From NCBI GenBank assembly GCA_965200535.1, contig CBDAUF010000001.1, positions 1-64,000 of the forward strand: DNA of 64,000 bases, read 5' to 3'. Below, piece by piece: positions 16,553 through 24,674 of the stretch. The notes beneath the pieces are model-generated. The model did not search any database. It saw only the letters and a program-made list of their open reading frames with translations, and had not been told where the DNA came from. Made by a program: the position numbers and the translations under genes. Origin of the DNA: MPNO01 sp965200535 (GTDB lineage Bacteria > Pseudomonadota > Alphaproteobacteria > MPNO01). Each line of letters opens with the position of its first letter. Position 1 is the stretch's first letter.

Positions 16553-16933
16553 ATGACCTCTGCCAGCGAACAGCGCACCGGCTGCGAGCCGCCCGTCGAC
16601 CGGGAAAGGCTGGCCGACGACGAGACGGTCGTCCGCGGCGGGTTCCGGCGCAAGCTGCGCCGGACCATCGGCAAGGTGCCGTTCGTGGAGGATGCAGTCG
16701 CTGCCTGGTACTGCGCCGTCGACTCGACAACCCCTCTCTATGTCAAGGCGGTGCTGATGGCGGCGGTCGCCTACTTCGTCACGCCTGCGGACGCCATTCC
16801 CGATTTCATCGCCGCCCTTGGCTATACCGACGACGCCGCAGTGCTGATGGCCGCGATCAAGACCATCGGCAACAACCTCAAACCGGGCCACCGCGAACAG
16901 GCCCGGCGGCTCCTCGACAGGATGGAGAGATAG
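16553..16933 (+). CDS. YkvA family (DUF1232) small membrane-associated protein
   Basis: A 126-residue protein carrying the DUF1232 motif: a hydrophobic segment LYVKAVLMAAVAYFVTPADA, then IPDFIAALGYTDDAAVL at about 78-95. The family is widespread in bacteria and is thought to be membrane-bound, without a settled function. ATG 16553 is used; a start 15 bases earlier would fall inside the terminator. No partner gene is evident, and the next gene begins 110 bp downstream. Confidence 0.8.
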   Translation: MTSASEQRTGCEPPVDRERLADDETVVRGGFRRKLRRTIGKVPFVEDAVAAWYCAVDSTTPLYVKAVLMAAVAYFVTPADAIPDFIAALGYTDDAAVLMAAIKTIGNNLKPGHREQARRLLDRMER

Positions 16934-17043
16934 CCGCGGGCGAAATACCCGACATCCTGCGCGGTGCGGTGCAACGGTGGCCGGCGAGGGCGAAAGCGGC
17001 TACCCTTTCGACAAACCATGACTCATGCGAGTGGAGACGCGCC

Positions 17044-19230
17044 ATGGAACGGAGCTTTGCCAAGGAAGTCGAGCTTCTGCGCAGAGGAGATGGGGAATAT
17101 TTCGAGGGCGAGGGCATTCTCGCCATCACCAAGGCCCTGCTGCAATCGGGTGTGAGCTATGTCGGCGGCTATCAGGGCGCGCCGGTGTCCCACCTGATGG
17201 ATGTGCTGACTTCCGACTCGAAAGGCCTGATGGCCGAACTCGGGGTTCATACCGAGGTCTGCGCCAACGAGGCGGCGGCGGCGTCGATGCTGGCAGCATC
17301 GATCAACTATCCGATCCGCGGCGCGGTGACCTGGAAATCGACGGTCGGCACCAATGTCGCGGCCGATGCGCTCTCCAATGTTGCCTCGGCCGGCGTGATG
17401 GGCGGGTCGCTGATCATCCTGGGCGAGGACTATGGCGAAGGCGCCAGCATCATCCAGGAGCGCACCCATGCCTTCGCGATGAAATGTTCCGCCTGGCTGA
17501 TGGACCCGCGCCCCCACCATCCGCGTATGGTCGAACTCATCGAAAAGGGATTCGAGCTTTCCGAGGCTTCCCACACGCCGGTCATGGTCGAATTCCGTAT
17601 CCGCGCCTGCCACGTCACCGGCCGTTTCGCGACCCGGGACAACAGGCCCGGCACGTATTCGACCAACAACAAACTCGAGAAGCCGTCGTTCGACCTCGAC
17701 CGTATCGCCCTGCCGCCGGCGACCTACGCCCAGGAGAAGAAGAAGGTCGAGGAGCGCTTTCCCGCCGCCATCGACTACATCCGCGAAAACAAGCTCAACG
17801 AAATTTTCCCCGGCAAGCATGACGACGTCGGCATCATCTGCCTGGGCGGGCTCTATAACTCGGTGATCCGCGGGTTGCAGCAGCTTGGTCTCGCCGACGT
17901 GTTCGGCAATTCCGACATCCCGATTCTCTGTCTCAACGTCACCTACCCGCTGGTCGACGACGAGATCGCAGGATTCTGTGCGACCAAGCGCTCGGTGCTG
18001 ATCGTCGAAGAAGGTTTCCCGGAATACCATGAGCAGGCGATCAACGCGCTCCTGCGCAAGGCGGACCTCAACACCGACGTGGTCGGCAAGGGGGTCTTCC
18101 CCAAGGCGGGCGAGTACCAGGCGGAGGTGATGCTGCGCGGCCTCGCCGGCTTCATCGAAGGATCGGTCCCGCGCGGAGTCGATATCGGGACGGTCTCCTC
18201 GGTCGTCGCCGGGCTCGACAAGACCAAGGCGACGGCAGCAGAGATGCTCGGCAGTCCGGTGCCCAAGCGGCCGCCCGGTTTCTGCACCGGTTGCCCGGAA
18301 CGCCCGGTGTTCAGCGCGATCAAGCTGGTCCAGCGCGAGGAAGACGTGGGAGAAGTTCATATTTCGGCCGACATCGGCTGCCACACCTTCGCCGCGCTGC
18401 CGCCCTTCGGGCTGGGCAATACGGTGACCGGCTACGGGCTCGGACTCGCCAGTTCCGCCGGTGTCGCACCCCATTTCGACCGACGCATGATCTCGATCAT
18501 GGGCGACGGCGGGTTCTGGCATAACGGACTTTCGACCAGCATCAGCGGGGCGGCCTACAACGACCACGACTCCGTTCTGGTGATCATGGCCAACGGCTAT
18601 TCATCCGCCACCGGGCAGCAGCATTTACCGTCCACCACCGCCGGCGGCAATGTGCCCGCCGATACAGTCATGCCGATCGAACGAGCCATCAAGGGGCTCG
18701 GTGTCAAGTGGGTCCGAAAGCAGTACACCTACCGGGTCGGCAAGATGAAACGGCTGCTCCACGAGGCGCTGACGACGCCGGAGAAGGGGCTGAAGGTGAT
18801 CATCGCCGAGGCGGAGTGCCAGATTGCCAAGCAGCGCCGGCTGCGCCCGCTGGTACGCAAGGCGTTGGACGCCGGCAACCGTGTCGTGCGCACCCGCTTC
18901 GGTGTGGATGAGGACACGTGCACCGGCGATCATTCCTGCATCCGGCTTTCGGGCTGCCCGTCGCTCACCGTCAAGTCCAACCCCGATCCGCTGCGCAAGG
19001 ATCCGGTGGCGCACGTCAATAACGGCTGCGTCGGCTGCGGCCTGTGCGGCGAGGTGGCGGACGCGGCGGTTCTCTGCCCGTCCTTCTACCGGGCGGATAT
19101 CGTCCAGAACCCGAAGGGCGTGGACCTGTTCCTCGATAAATGGCGCACGCGCATCATCGGCAAGCTCGGCGGCTACGGCAACGGCGTTGCCGCGGCTAGG
19201 AGCACGAGCGACAACGGAGCCGCGGCATGA
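17044..19230 (+). CDS. iorA: indolepyruvate ferredoxin oxidoreductase, alpha subunit
   Basis: A 728-residue protein with a pyruvate-oxidoreductase PYR domain (YVGGYQGAPVSHLMDVL near residue 35, CANEAAAASMLAAS at about 75). It also has a ThDP-binding domain (MGDGGFWHNGLSTS at about 485, MANGYSSATG about 30 residues later) and a C-terminal ferredoxin-like region with CVGCGLC followed by CP. The enzyme oxidises aryl-2-oxo acids such as indolepyruvate to acyl-CoA and CO2 and passes electrons to ferredoxin. The first cluster motif is spaced C-x5-C-x5-CP rather than CxxCxxC, as in other IorA proteins. The start is ATG 17044 (GGAG nine bases upstream). It overlaps iorB by four bases. Confidence 0.92.
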   Translation: MERSFAKEVELLRRGDGEYFEGEGILAITKALLQSGVSYVGGYQGAPVSHLMDVLTSDSKGLMAELGVHTEVCANEAAAASMLAASINYPIRGAVTWKSTVGTNVAADALSNVASAGVMGGSLIILGEDYGEGASIIQERTHAFAMKCSAWLMDPRPHHPRMVELIEKGFELSEASHTPVMVEFRIRACHVTGRFATRDNRPGTYSTNNKLEKPSFDLDRIALPPATYAQEKKKVEERFPAAIDYIRENKLNEIFPGKHDDVGIICLGGLYNSVIRGLQQLGLADVFGNSDIPILCLNVTYPLVDDEIAGFCATKRSVLIVEEGFPEYHEQAINALLRKADLNTDVVGKGVFPKAGEYQAEVMLRGLAGFIEGSVPRGVDIGTVSSVVAGLDKTKATAAEMLGSPVPKRPPGFCTGCPERPVFSAIKLVQREEDVGEVHISADIGCHTFAALPPFGLGNTVTGYGLGLASSAGVAPHFDRRMISIMGDGGFWHNGLSTSISGAAYNDHDSVLVIMANGYSSATGQQHLPSTTAGGNVPADTVMPIERAIKGLGVKWVRKQYTYRVGKMKRLLHEALTTPEKGLKVIIAEAECQIAKQRRLRPLVRKALDAGNRVVRTRFGVDEDTCTGDHSCIRLSGCPSLTVKSNPDPLRKDPVAHVNNGCVGCGLCGEVADAAVLCPSFYRADIVQNPKGVDLFLDKWRTRIIGKLGGYGNGVAAARSTSDNGAAA

Positions 19231-20840
19231 GTGCGGGGGCGAACGGCGCCGCCAACGGTGCGGCGAACGGCTCTTCCGGCGGCGGCGACGCCCTCCCCGA
19301 ACGCACGTTCACCATGGTCATCGGCGCGCTCGGCGGCGAGGGCGGGGGCGTCCTGACCAGCTGGGTCGTCGCCGCCGCCGAATCGCTCGGCTATCCGAGC
19401 CAGAGCACTTCGATCCCGGGCGTTGCCCAACGCACCGGCGCGACCACCTATTACGTCGAGATCTACCCCGTCCATCACGACCGTCTCGGCGGACGGTCGC
19501 CGACGATGGCGCTCTACGCCACACCCGGAAACATGGACGTGGTGGTCACGTCGGAACTGATAGAGGCGGGGCGCGCGCTCGAACTCGGCTGGGTTACTCC
19601 CGACCGGACCACGCTGATCTCATCGTCCCACCGGGTCTACTCGATCCTTGAGAAATCGGCGATGGGCGACGGCCGGTTCGATCCCTCGGATCTCGTCAAG
19701 ACGGCGAACCATCTCGCTCGGCGCCCGATCCTGATCGACATCGAGCGTCTTGCACAGGCCAGCGGGGCAGCAGTCAATGCGGTCATCCTCGGTATCCTCG
19801 CGGGCTCCGGCGAGGCGCCGATCCCGGCCGGGGCGTTCGAGGAGGCGATCAGGAAGACCGGCGTTGCCGTCGCCGGCAACCTGCGCGGTTTCAAGGCGGG
19901 GCTCGACTATATCCGCGGCGACATCCCGATGCCGGAAGAGGAACCGGCGGTGGAACGCCGCCCGCCCGCCGATATCGATGCCCTGCTGGCGCGGGTCAGC
20001 GACACCTTTCCGCCCGAGACCCACACGATCCTCCAGGACGGTGTCCGCCGGGTTGTCGATTACCAGAACCCGCGCTACGGCAGCCGCTATCTCGACAACG
20101 CCGGAAAGATCCTCGCCGCCGACAAGGCGAACGGCGGGGCCGAGAAGGGATTCCGGCTGACGATCGAGGGGGGGCGCTATCTCGCGCTCTGGATGTCGTA
20201 CGAAGACATCATCCGCGTCGCTGCGCTCAAGAGCCGGCCCGAACGCATGGAACGCGTCCGCCGCGAGGTCGGTGCGAAGGCGGACGAGCCGGTCGTCGTC
20301 ACCGAGTTCCTAAAGCCGGGATTCGACGAGATCGCCTCGGTGCTGCCGCCGATGCTCGGCCGCGCGCTGACCCGTTGGAAGGATGCCAAGCCGAGCCGTC
20401 AGAAGTTCAACTTCGCGATGCGGGTCAAGACCAACACCGTGTTGGGTTATGCCCGCCTTCGGACGCTCTCGAGACTGCGGTTCTGGCGCCCCTATACCTA
20501 CCGCTTCGCCGAGGAATGGTCGGAGATCGAGGCGTGGCTCGAGGCGTTGGAGGCGGCTTCGGGGCAAAGCTACGAACTCGCGCTGGAGATCGCCGAACTC
20601 CCCAACCTGCGCAAAGGTTATTCGGACACCCATCGGCGCGGCGTTGCCAACTACCGCAAGGTATTCGAGGAAGTCGCGCGCCCGGCGGCGCGGGCGGAAG
20701 GAGATACGGCAGAAGCGGCGGCCGCGCTCAAGGCGGCGCGGACCGCGGCGCTTGCGGACCCGGACGGCGATGCGCTGAAGACGGTGCTCGCAGCCCCGTT
20801 CGGAGCGCCGATGGAGAACCCGGCGCAGGCAGCCGAGTAA
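19227..20840 (+). CDS. iorB: indolepyruvate oxidoreductase, beta subunit (gamma domain plus long C-terminal extension)
   Basis: A 537-residue protein. After an Ala/Gly/Asn-rich linker of about 22 residues it has the IorB/POR gamma-domain start MVIGALGGEGGGVLTSWVV and the typical SIPGVAQRTGATTYYVEI at about 62. The C-terminal 300 residues form the extension (DUF6537-like) found in the proteobacterial two-gene form. It completes the heterodimer with IorA, and the ATGA overlap couples their translation. Together they would feed aryl-acetyl-CoA formation during aromatic amino acid breakdown. The convergent MetE-like gene ends four bases beyond the stop codon. Confidence 0.9.
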   Translation: MSAGANGAANGAANGSSGGGDALPERTFTMVIGALGGEGGGVLTSWVVAAAESLGYPSQSTSIPGVAQRTGATTYYVEIYPVHHDRLGGRSPTMALYATPGNMDVVVTSELIEAGRALELGWVTPDRTTLISSSHRVYSILEKSAMGDGRFDPSDLVKTANHLARRPILIDIERLAQASGAAVNAVILGILAGSGEAPIPAGAFEEAIRKTGVAVAGNLRGFKAGLDYIRGDIPMPEEEPAVERRPPADIDALLARVSDTFPPETHTILQDGVRRVVDYQNPRYGSRYLDNAGKILAADKANGGAEKGFRLTIEGGRYLALWMSYEDIIRVAALKSRPERMERVRREVGAKADEPVVVTEFLKPGFDEIASVLPPMLGRALTRWKDAKPSRQKFNFAMRVKTNTVLGYARLRTLSRLRFWRPYTYRFAEEWSEIEAWLEALEAASGQSYELALEIAELPNLRKGYSDTHRRGVANYRKVFEEVARPAARAEGDTAEAAAALKAARTAALADPDGDALKTVLAAPFGAPMENPAQAAE

Positions 20841-20844
20841 CGCC

Positions 20845-21972
20845 TCAGGCTTCGCCCCACACCTCGCGGGCAAGATCGACCACGAGCGACAGCTTGGCTG
20901 CCTGGTCGTCCGCCGTGATCAGGTTTCCGAGGTCGACGCTGGCGAAACCGCATTGCGGGCTGAGCGCCAGCCGCTCCAGGGGCACATGGCGCGATGCTTC
21001 CTCGATCCGGCACTTGAGGTCGTCGCGGTCCTCCATATCGCCCCGCTTGGTGGTCACCAGCCCGAGCACCACGCACTTGTCGTCCGGCATGAAGCGCAGC
21101 GGCTCGAACCCGCCCGACCGCGCGTCGTCGTATTCGAGGAACCAGGCATCGACATCGATGACCGGGAACAGGGCCTCGGCGAGGGGCTCGTACCCGCCCT
21201 TCCCGATCCAGGCGCTCCGCGCATTACCGCGGCACAGGTGGATGGCGAGCCAGGTATCCGGACTGCGCTCCGAGATACAGTCGTTGAGCAGGCGCGCGTA
21301 CTTCCGAATCAGCGTGTCGGGATCTTCGCCCCGGCTCCGCAGATGGCCGCGCATCCCGTCATCGACGAAGTAGTTGATGACGGGATCGTCGATCTGGATG
21401 TAGCGGCATCCGAACGCCTCGAGAGACGCGATTTCCTCCCGGTAGACGCGGGCGAGATCGTCCCAGAACGCATCCATGTCGGGATAGGCCGCATCGTCCA
21501 CGGCTGTGTCGCCGCCGTGGAAATGGACCCGCGTGGGCGAGGGGATCGTCACCTTGGCTGTCTTCGAGGTGGTGCGGTCGAGGAAACGGAAATCGTCTGC
21601 CATGATGTCGTGCGGCCGTCCGAGTCGCCCCGCGGTGCGGACGATCATCGGCACATAGACGGGCGCCGGGCCCGACGCCTTGCGGAACCCGACCTCCTCG
21701 TCGGGGGTGGAGATTTCGATCCCGTCGAACGCCTTGACGAAGTCGATCCACCAGTTCTCGCGCCGGAACTCGCCGTCGGTCACGGCGCCGAGACCGACTT
21801 CTTCCTGCAACCGGACGGCATCGGCGATCGCCTCATCCTCGATCGCACGCAGCGCGGCCGCGTCGAGCGCGCCGTCCTTCCATTTCTTGCGCGCCGCAAG
21901 AAGCTCCGGCGGGCGCAGCAGGCTGCCCACATGGTCGGCGCGGAACGGGGGGTTCTTGCTGCCAGGCTTCAT
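20845..21972 (-). CDS. cobalamin-independent methionine synthase-like protein (MetE C-terminal domain family)
   Basis: A 375-residue single-domain protein of the MetE/epoxyalkane-CoM transferase family: RADHVGSLLRP at the start, AVTDGEFRRENWW at about 63, and the zinc ligands in AIHLCRGN (His-x-Cys) at about 242, LEYDD (Glu) and SPQCGF (Cys) at about 342. Such stand-alone enzymes bind zinc and move methyl or alkyl groups to a thiol. True MetE needs an N-terminal domain that is missing here, so the thiol and methyl donor are uncertain. ATG 21972 has AAGGAAC upstream. It is divergent from the ABC ATPase gene. Confidence 0.82.
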   Translation of the reverse strand: MKPGSKNPPFRADHVGSLLRPPELLAARKKWKDGALDAAALRAIEDEAIADAVRLQEEVGLGAVTDGEFRRENWWIDFVKAFDGIEISTPDEEVGFRKASGPAPVYVPMIVRTAGRLGRPHDIMADDFRFLDRTTSKTAKVTIPSPTRVHFHGGDTAVDDAAYPDMDAFWDDLARVYREEIASLEAFGCRYIQIDDPVINYFVDDGMRGHLRSRGEDPDTLIRKYARLLNDCISERSPDTWLAIHLCRGNARSAWIGKGGYEPLAEALFPVIDVDAWFLEYDDARSGGFEPLRFMPDDKCVVLGLVTTKRGDMEDRDDLKCRIEEASRHVPLERLALSPQCGFASVDLGNLITADDQAAKLSLVVDLAREVWGEA

Positions 21973-22165
21973 TGACGTTCCTTTCCGGCTGGGGCGCGCC
22001 CGTCGGAACCGGACGATGCCCCGGAGCGAAACAGCGGCCGCAGAGTAAGATGTATCGTTCCCGGGCGGTATTGGCGAGGATAGAGTTTCGAGGCAGAATA
22101 TTTCGACTCAAGAACCGGCCTCGATCGGGCCGCCCCGCGGCGGTTCGGCCGGCTGAGAGACTGCC
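21973..22165. promoter_or_regulatory. divergent promoter region between MetE-like gene and ABC transporter
   Basis: This 193 bp gap separates two outward-facing starts and must contain promoters for both. The segment around 22060-22110 is AT-richer (GATAGAGTTTCGAGGCAGAA), but no box pair is convincing. No regulator gene is adjacent and no riboswitch-like fold was recognised. Confidence 0.4.
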
Positions 22166-23704
22166 ATGCAAATCGAGAACACTCTGCCGCGGCAAACGCG
22201 GAGCGAGACCGGCGGCTCGGCGCCGGCCATCGAAGCCAGGGGCCTCTTCAAACATTTTCATGCAACGCGGGCGCTGGAGGATGTGTCGTTCTCCGCCCGG
22301 CCCGGCGAGGTCCATGCGCTGGTCGGCGAGAACGGCGCCGGTAAATCGACGCTGATCAAGATCCTGGGCGGCGCACTCCGGCCGGATCGCGGCGACGTCG
22401 AGATCGACGGCAGAGTCCGTCGTTTCGCCGGCCCGAGCGAGGCGCTCGGCTGCGGCATCGTCGTCATCCCGCAGGAGATGCGCGTCGTTCCGGCGCTCAG
22501 CGTTGCCGAGAACGTGCTGATCCAGGCGGTGCCGATGCGGCGCATTCTCGGCATCCCCTCGGTCGATCGGAAGGCGATGGCGCGCGATGCGGCAGCGCTG
22601 CTGGAACGCCTGGGCATCCAACTCGACCCCGGAGTGCGGGTGGACCGGCTGGGCTACGCCGAACGCCAGTTGGTCATGATTGCGCGCGCGCTGAGCCGCG
22701 AAGCCCACGTGGTCATTCTCGACGAACCGACGGCAGCGCTCGAGGCGCGCGAGGTCGAGCGTCTGTTCCGGGTGATCGACGCGCTCAAGGCCGACGGCGT
22801 GGCGGTCGTCTATGTCTCGCATCGGCTGGACGAGGTGGAAGCCCTCGCCGACACCTGTACCGTGCTGCGCGACGGGCGGACAGTCGCCCGTTTCGCGCGC
22901 GGCGAAGGGAGCCGCGCCGAGATCGTCCGACTGATGACCGGGCGCGACATCGAGGCCGGCCATCGCACCGAACGGCCGGAGGGCGGCGATGACGCCCGAA
23001 CGCTCCTGCTCGGCCCGCGCGGCGCGGAGACCGAGATCGCAATCGGCGAAGGCCGCGTGCTCGGACTCGCCGGCCTCCTGGGCAGCGGCACCGCCGAACT
23101 CCTCCACCGCCTGTTCGGCGACGGACGCGCCGGACGAGCCGGCGCGGACATCGAAAAATCGGGGACTGCGGTCCGGCTTCGGAAACCGGCCGATGCGATC
23201 CGGGCCGCGGTCGGCTTGGTGCCCGGCGAACGGGCGCTCGGCCTGGTGATGGGGCTGACAGTGCGCGAGAACATCGTCCTCCCCAACCTGCCCCTGCTGT
23301 CGCGCGGGCTCAGGCTCGACCGGGAGCAAATCGACCGGCTGGTGCAAGACCTGATCGAGAGCGTCGATATCCGACCGCCCGATCCGGGCCGCACGGTTCG
23401 CCAGCTTTCGGGCGGCAACCAGCAAAAGGTGATCTTCGCGCGCTGGCTCGCCGGCCATGCCGACGTGTTGTTGCTGGACGAGCCGACCCACGGAATCGAT
23501 ATCGGCGCCAAGGCGCAGATCCACCGTCTGATGCGCCGCTTCGTTGCCGAGGGCGGCGGAATCGCTCTCGCCTCGTCGGAAATGGCGGAACTGCTGGCGG
23601 TCAGCGATACCGTGCTCGCACTGCGCCGCGGCGCAGTGGCGGGCCGGTTTTCCCGCGCCGGCGAGTACACCGAAGGCGCGCTCAGAGCGGCGTTGGGAGG
23701 GTGA
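22166..23704 (+). CDS. sugar-type ABC importer ATPase with two nucleotide-binding domains (RbsA/MglA family)
   Basis: A 512-residue duplicated ATPase. The first domain has Walker A GENGAGKST at about 54 and Walker B VVILDEPTAALE at about 185. The second has the degenerate P-loop GLLGSGTAEL, the signature LSGGNQQKV at about 415 and Walker B LLLDEPTHGIDIG. A degenerate second P-loop is normal for this family (CUT2: ribose, galactose, xylose and also nucleoside importers). The stop overlaps the GTG start of the permease. A periplasmic binding protein gene, usually part of such operons, is missing here. Confidence 0.9.
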   Translation: MQIENTLPRQTRSETGGSAPAIEARGLFKHFHATRALEDVSFSARPGEVHALVGENGAGKSTLIKILGGALRPDRGDVEIDGRVRRFAGPSEALGCGIVVIPQEMRVVPALSVAENVLIQAVPMRRILGIPSVDRKAMARDAAALLERLGIQLDPGVRVDRLGYAERQLVMIARALSREAHVVILDEPTAALEAREVERLFRVIDALKADGVAVVYVSHRLDEVEALADTCTVLRDGRTVARFARGEGSRAEIVRLMTGRDIEAGHRTERPEGGDDARTLLLGPRGAETEIAIGEGRVLGLAGLLGSGTAELLHRLFGDGRAGRAGADIEKSGTAVRLRKPADAIRAAVGLVPGERALGLVMGLTVRENIVLPNLPLLSRGLRLDREQIDRLVQDLIESVDIRPPDPGRTVRQLSGGNQQKVIFARWLAGHADVLLLDEPTHGIDIGAKAQIHRLMRRFVAEGGGIALASSEMAELLAVSDTVLALRRGAVAGRFSRAGEYTEGALRAALGG

Positions 23705-24666
23705 GTATGCAGCGCACCGGGGAAGGCGCGAACAGGGCGCGGCTCGACTGGCTGGCCGGACAGATCCCGCTGCTCGCGTTGATCGTCCTTTGTCTGATCG
23801 CAAGCGCGTTGTCGGACCGGTTTTTCTCGCCCATCAACATCAACAACGTACTGATGCAGGGCGCCGTCATGACCGTCATCACCATCGGCATGACGTATGT
23901 CATCGTCTGCGGCGGCTTCGATCTGAGCGTCGGTTCGGTGGTCGCCCTGTCCGGCTGCGTTGCGGCGATGGCAATGCAGGAGGCCGGCATCGTCGCCGGG
24001 GTCGCGGCCGGCATCGCCGTCGGCGCACTGGTCGGCCTCATCAACGGCCTCGTCGTGACCCGGCTCGATGTCAACCCGTTCATCGCAACGCTGGGGACGA
24101 TGGTTCTGTTCCGGGGGGTGACCTTCCTGATCACCGAAGGCCGGCCGATCGTGGGCGAGGAGGGGCTGCCGGAACTCTTTCTCGACTTCGCCATCGAACG
24201 CCTGTTCGGCATCCCTTATCTGGTATGGCTGCCGGTGCTGCTGTTCGCCGTGTTCCACTGGCTGCTGCACCGTACCGCGTACGGCATTCGCGTGTTCGCG
24301 ACCGGCGGCAATACCGAGGCGGCCTATCTCGCCGGCGTTGCGGTGGGCCGGGTGCGCGCCTCGGCCTATGTCTGGTGCGGCGCGCTCGCCGGCCTCGCCG
24401 GCGTGATGCTGGCATCCCGGCTGCAATCCGGTCAGCCGACCGCGGGCGCGTTCTACGAGCTAACCGCCATCGCCGCCGTCGTTCTCGGCGGAGCTTCGCT
24501 GTTCGGCGGCGAGGGCAAGCTCTACAAGTCGATCATCGGGGTGTTCATCATGGTGGTGCTGGCCAACGCGCTCAACCTCGCCAACGTCCACTCCTACTGG
24601 CAGCAGGTGGCGATCGGCTTGGTGATCGTCGCTGCGGCAGCCGCCGACCGCTTGCGCCGCCGCTGA
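23701..24666 (+). CDS. sugar-type ABC importer permease (RbsC/BPD_transp_2 family)
   Basis: The 321-residue polytopic protein has 8-10 hydrophobic segments, the family phrases CGGFDLSVGSVVALSG at about 65 and LTAIAAVVLGGASLFGGEG at about 255, and FIATLGTMVLFRGV in between. It is the membrane half of a CUT2-type importer. The GTG start overlaps the ATPase stop (GTGA); a GTG/ATG choice two codons apart remains open. The gene ends eight bases before the convergent molybdenum hydroxylase large subunit. The substrate cannot be told without the binding protein. Confidence 0.9.
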   Translation: MSMQRTGEGANRARLDWLAGQIPLLALIVLCLIASALSDRFFSPININNVLMQGAVMTVITIGMTYVIVCGGFDLSVGSVVALSGCVAAMAMQEAGIVAGVAAGIAVGALVGLINGLVVTRLDVNPFIATLGTMVLFRGVTFLITEGRPIVGEEGLPELFLDFAIERLFGIPYLVWLPVLLFAVFHWLLHRTAYGIRVFATGGNTEAAYLAGVAVGRVRASAYVWCGALAGLAGVMLASRLQSGQPTAGAFYELTAIAAVVLGGASLFGGEGKLYKSIIGVFIMVVLANALNLANVHSYWQQVAIGLVIVAAAAADRLRRR

Positions 24667-24674
24667 ACCGCGGA

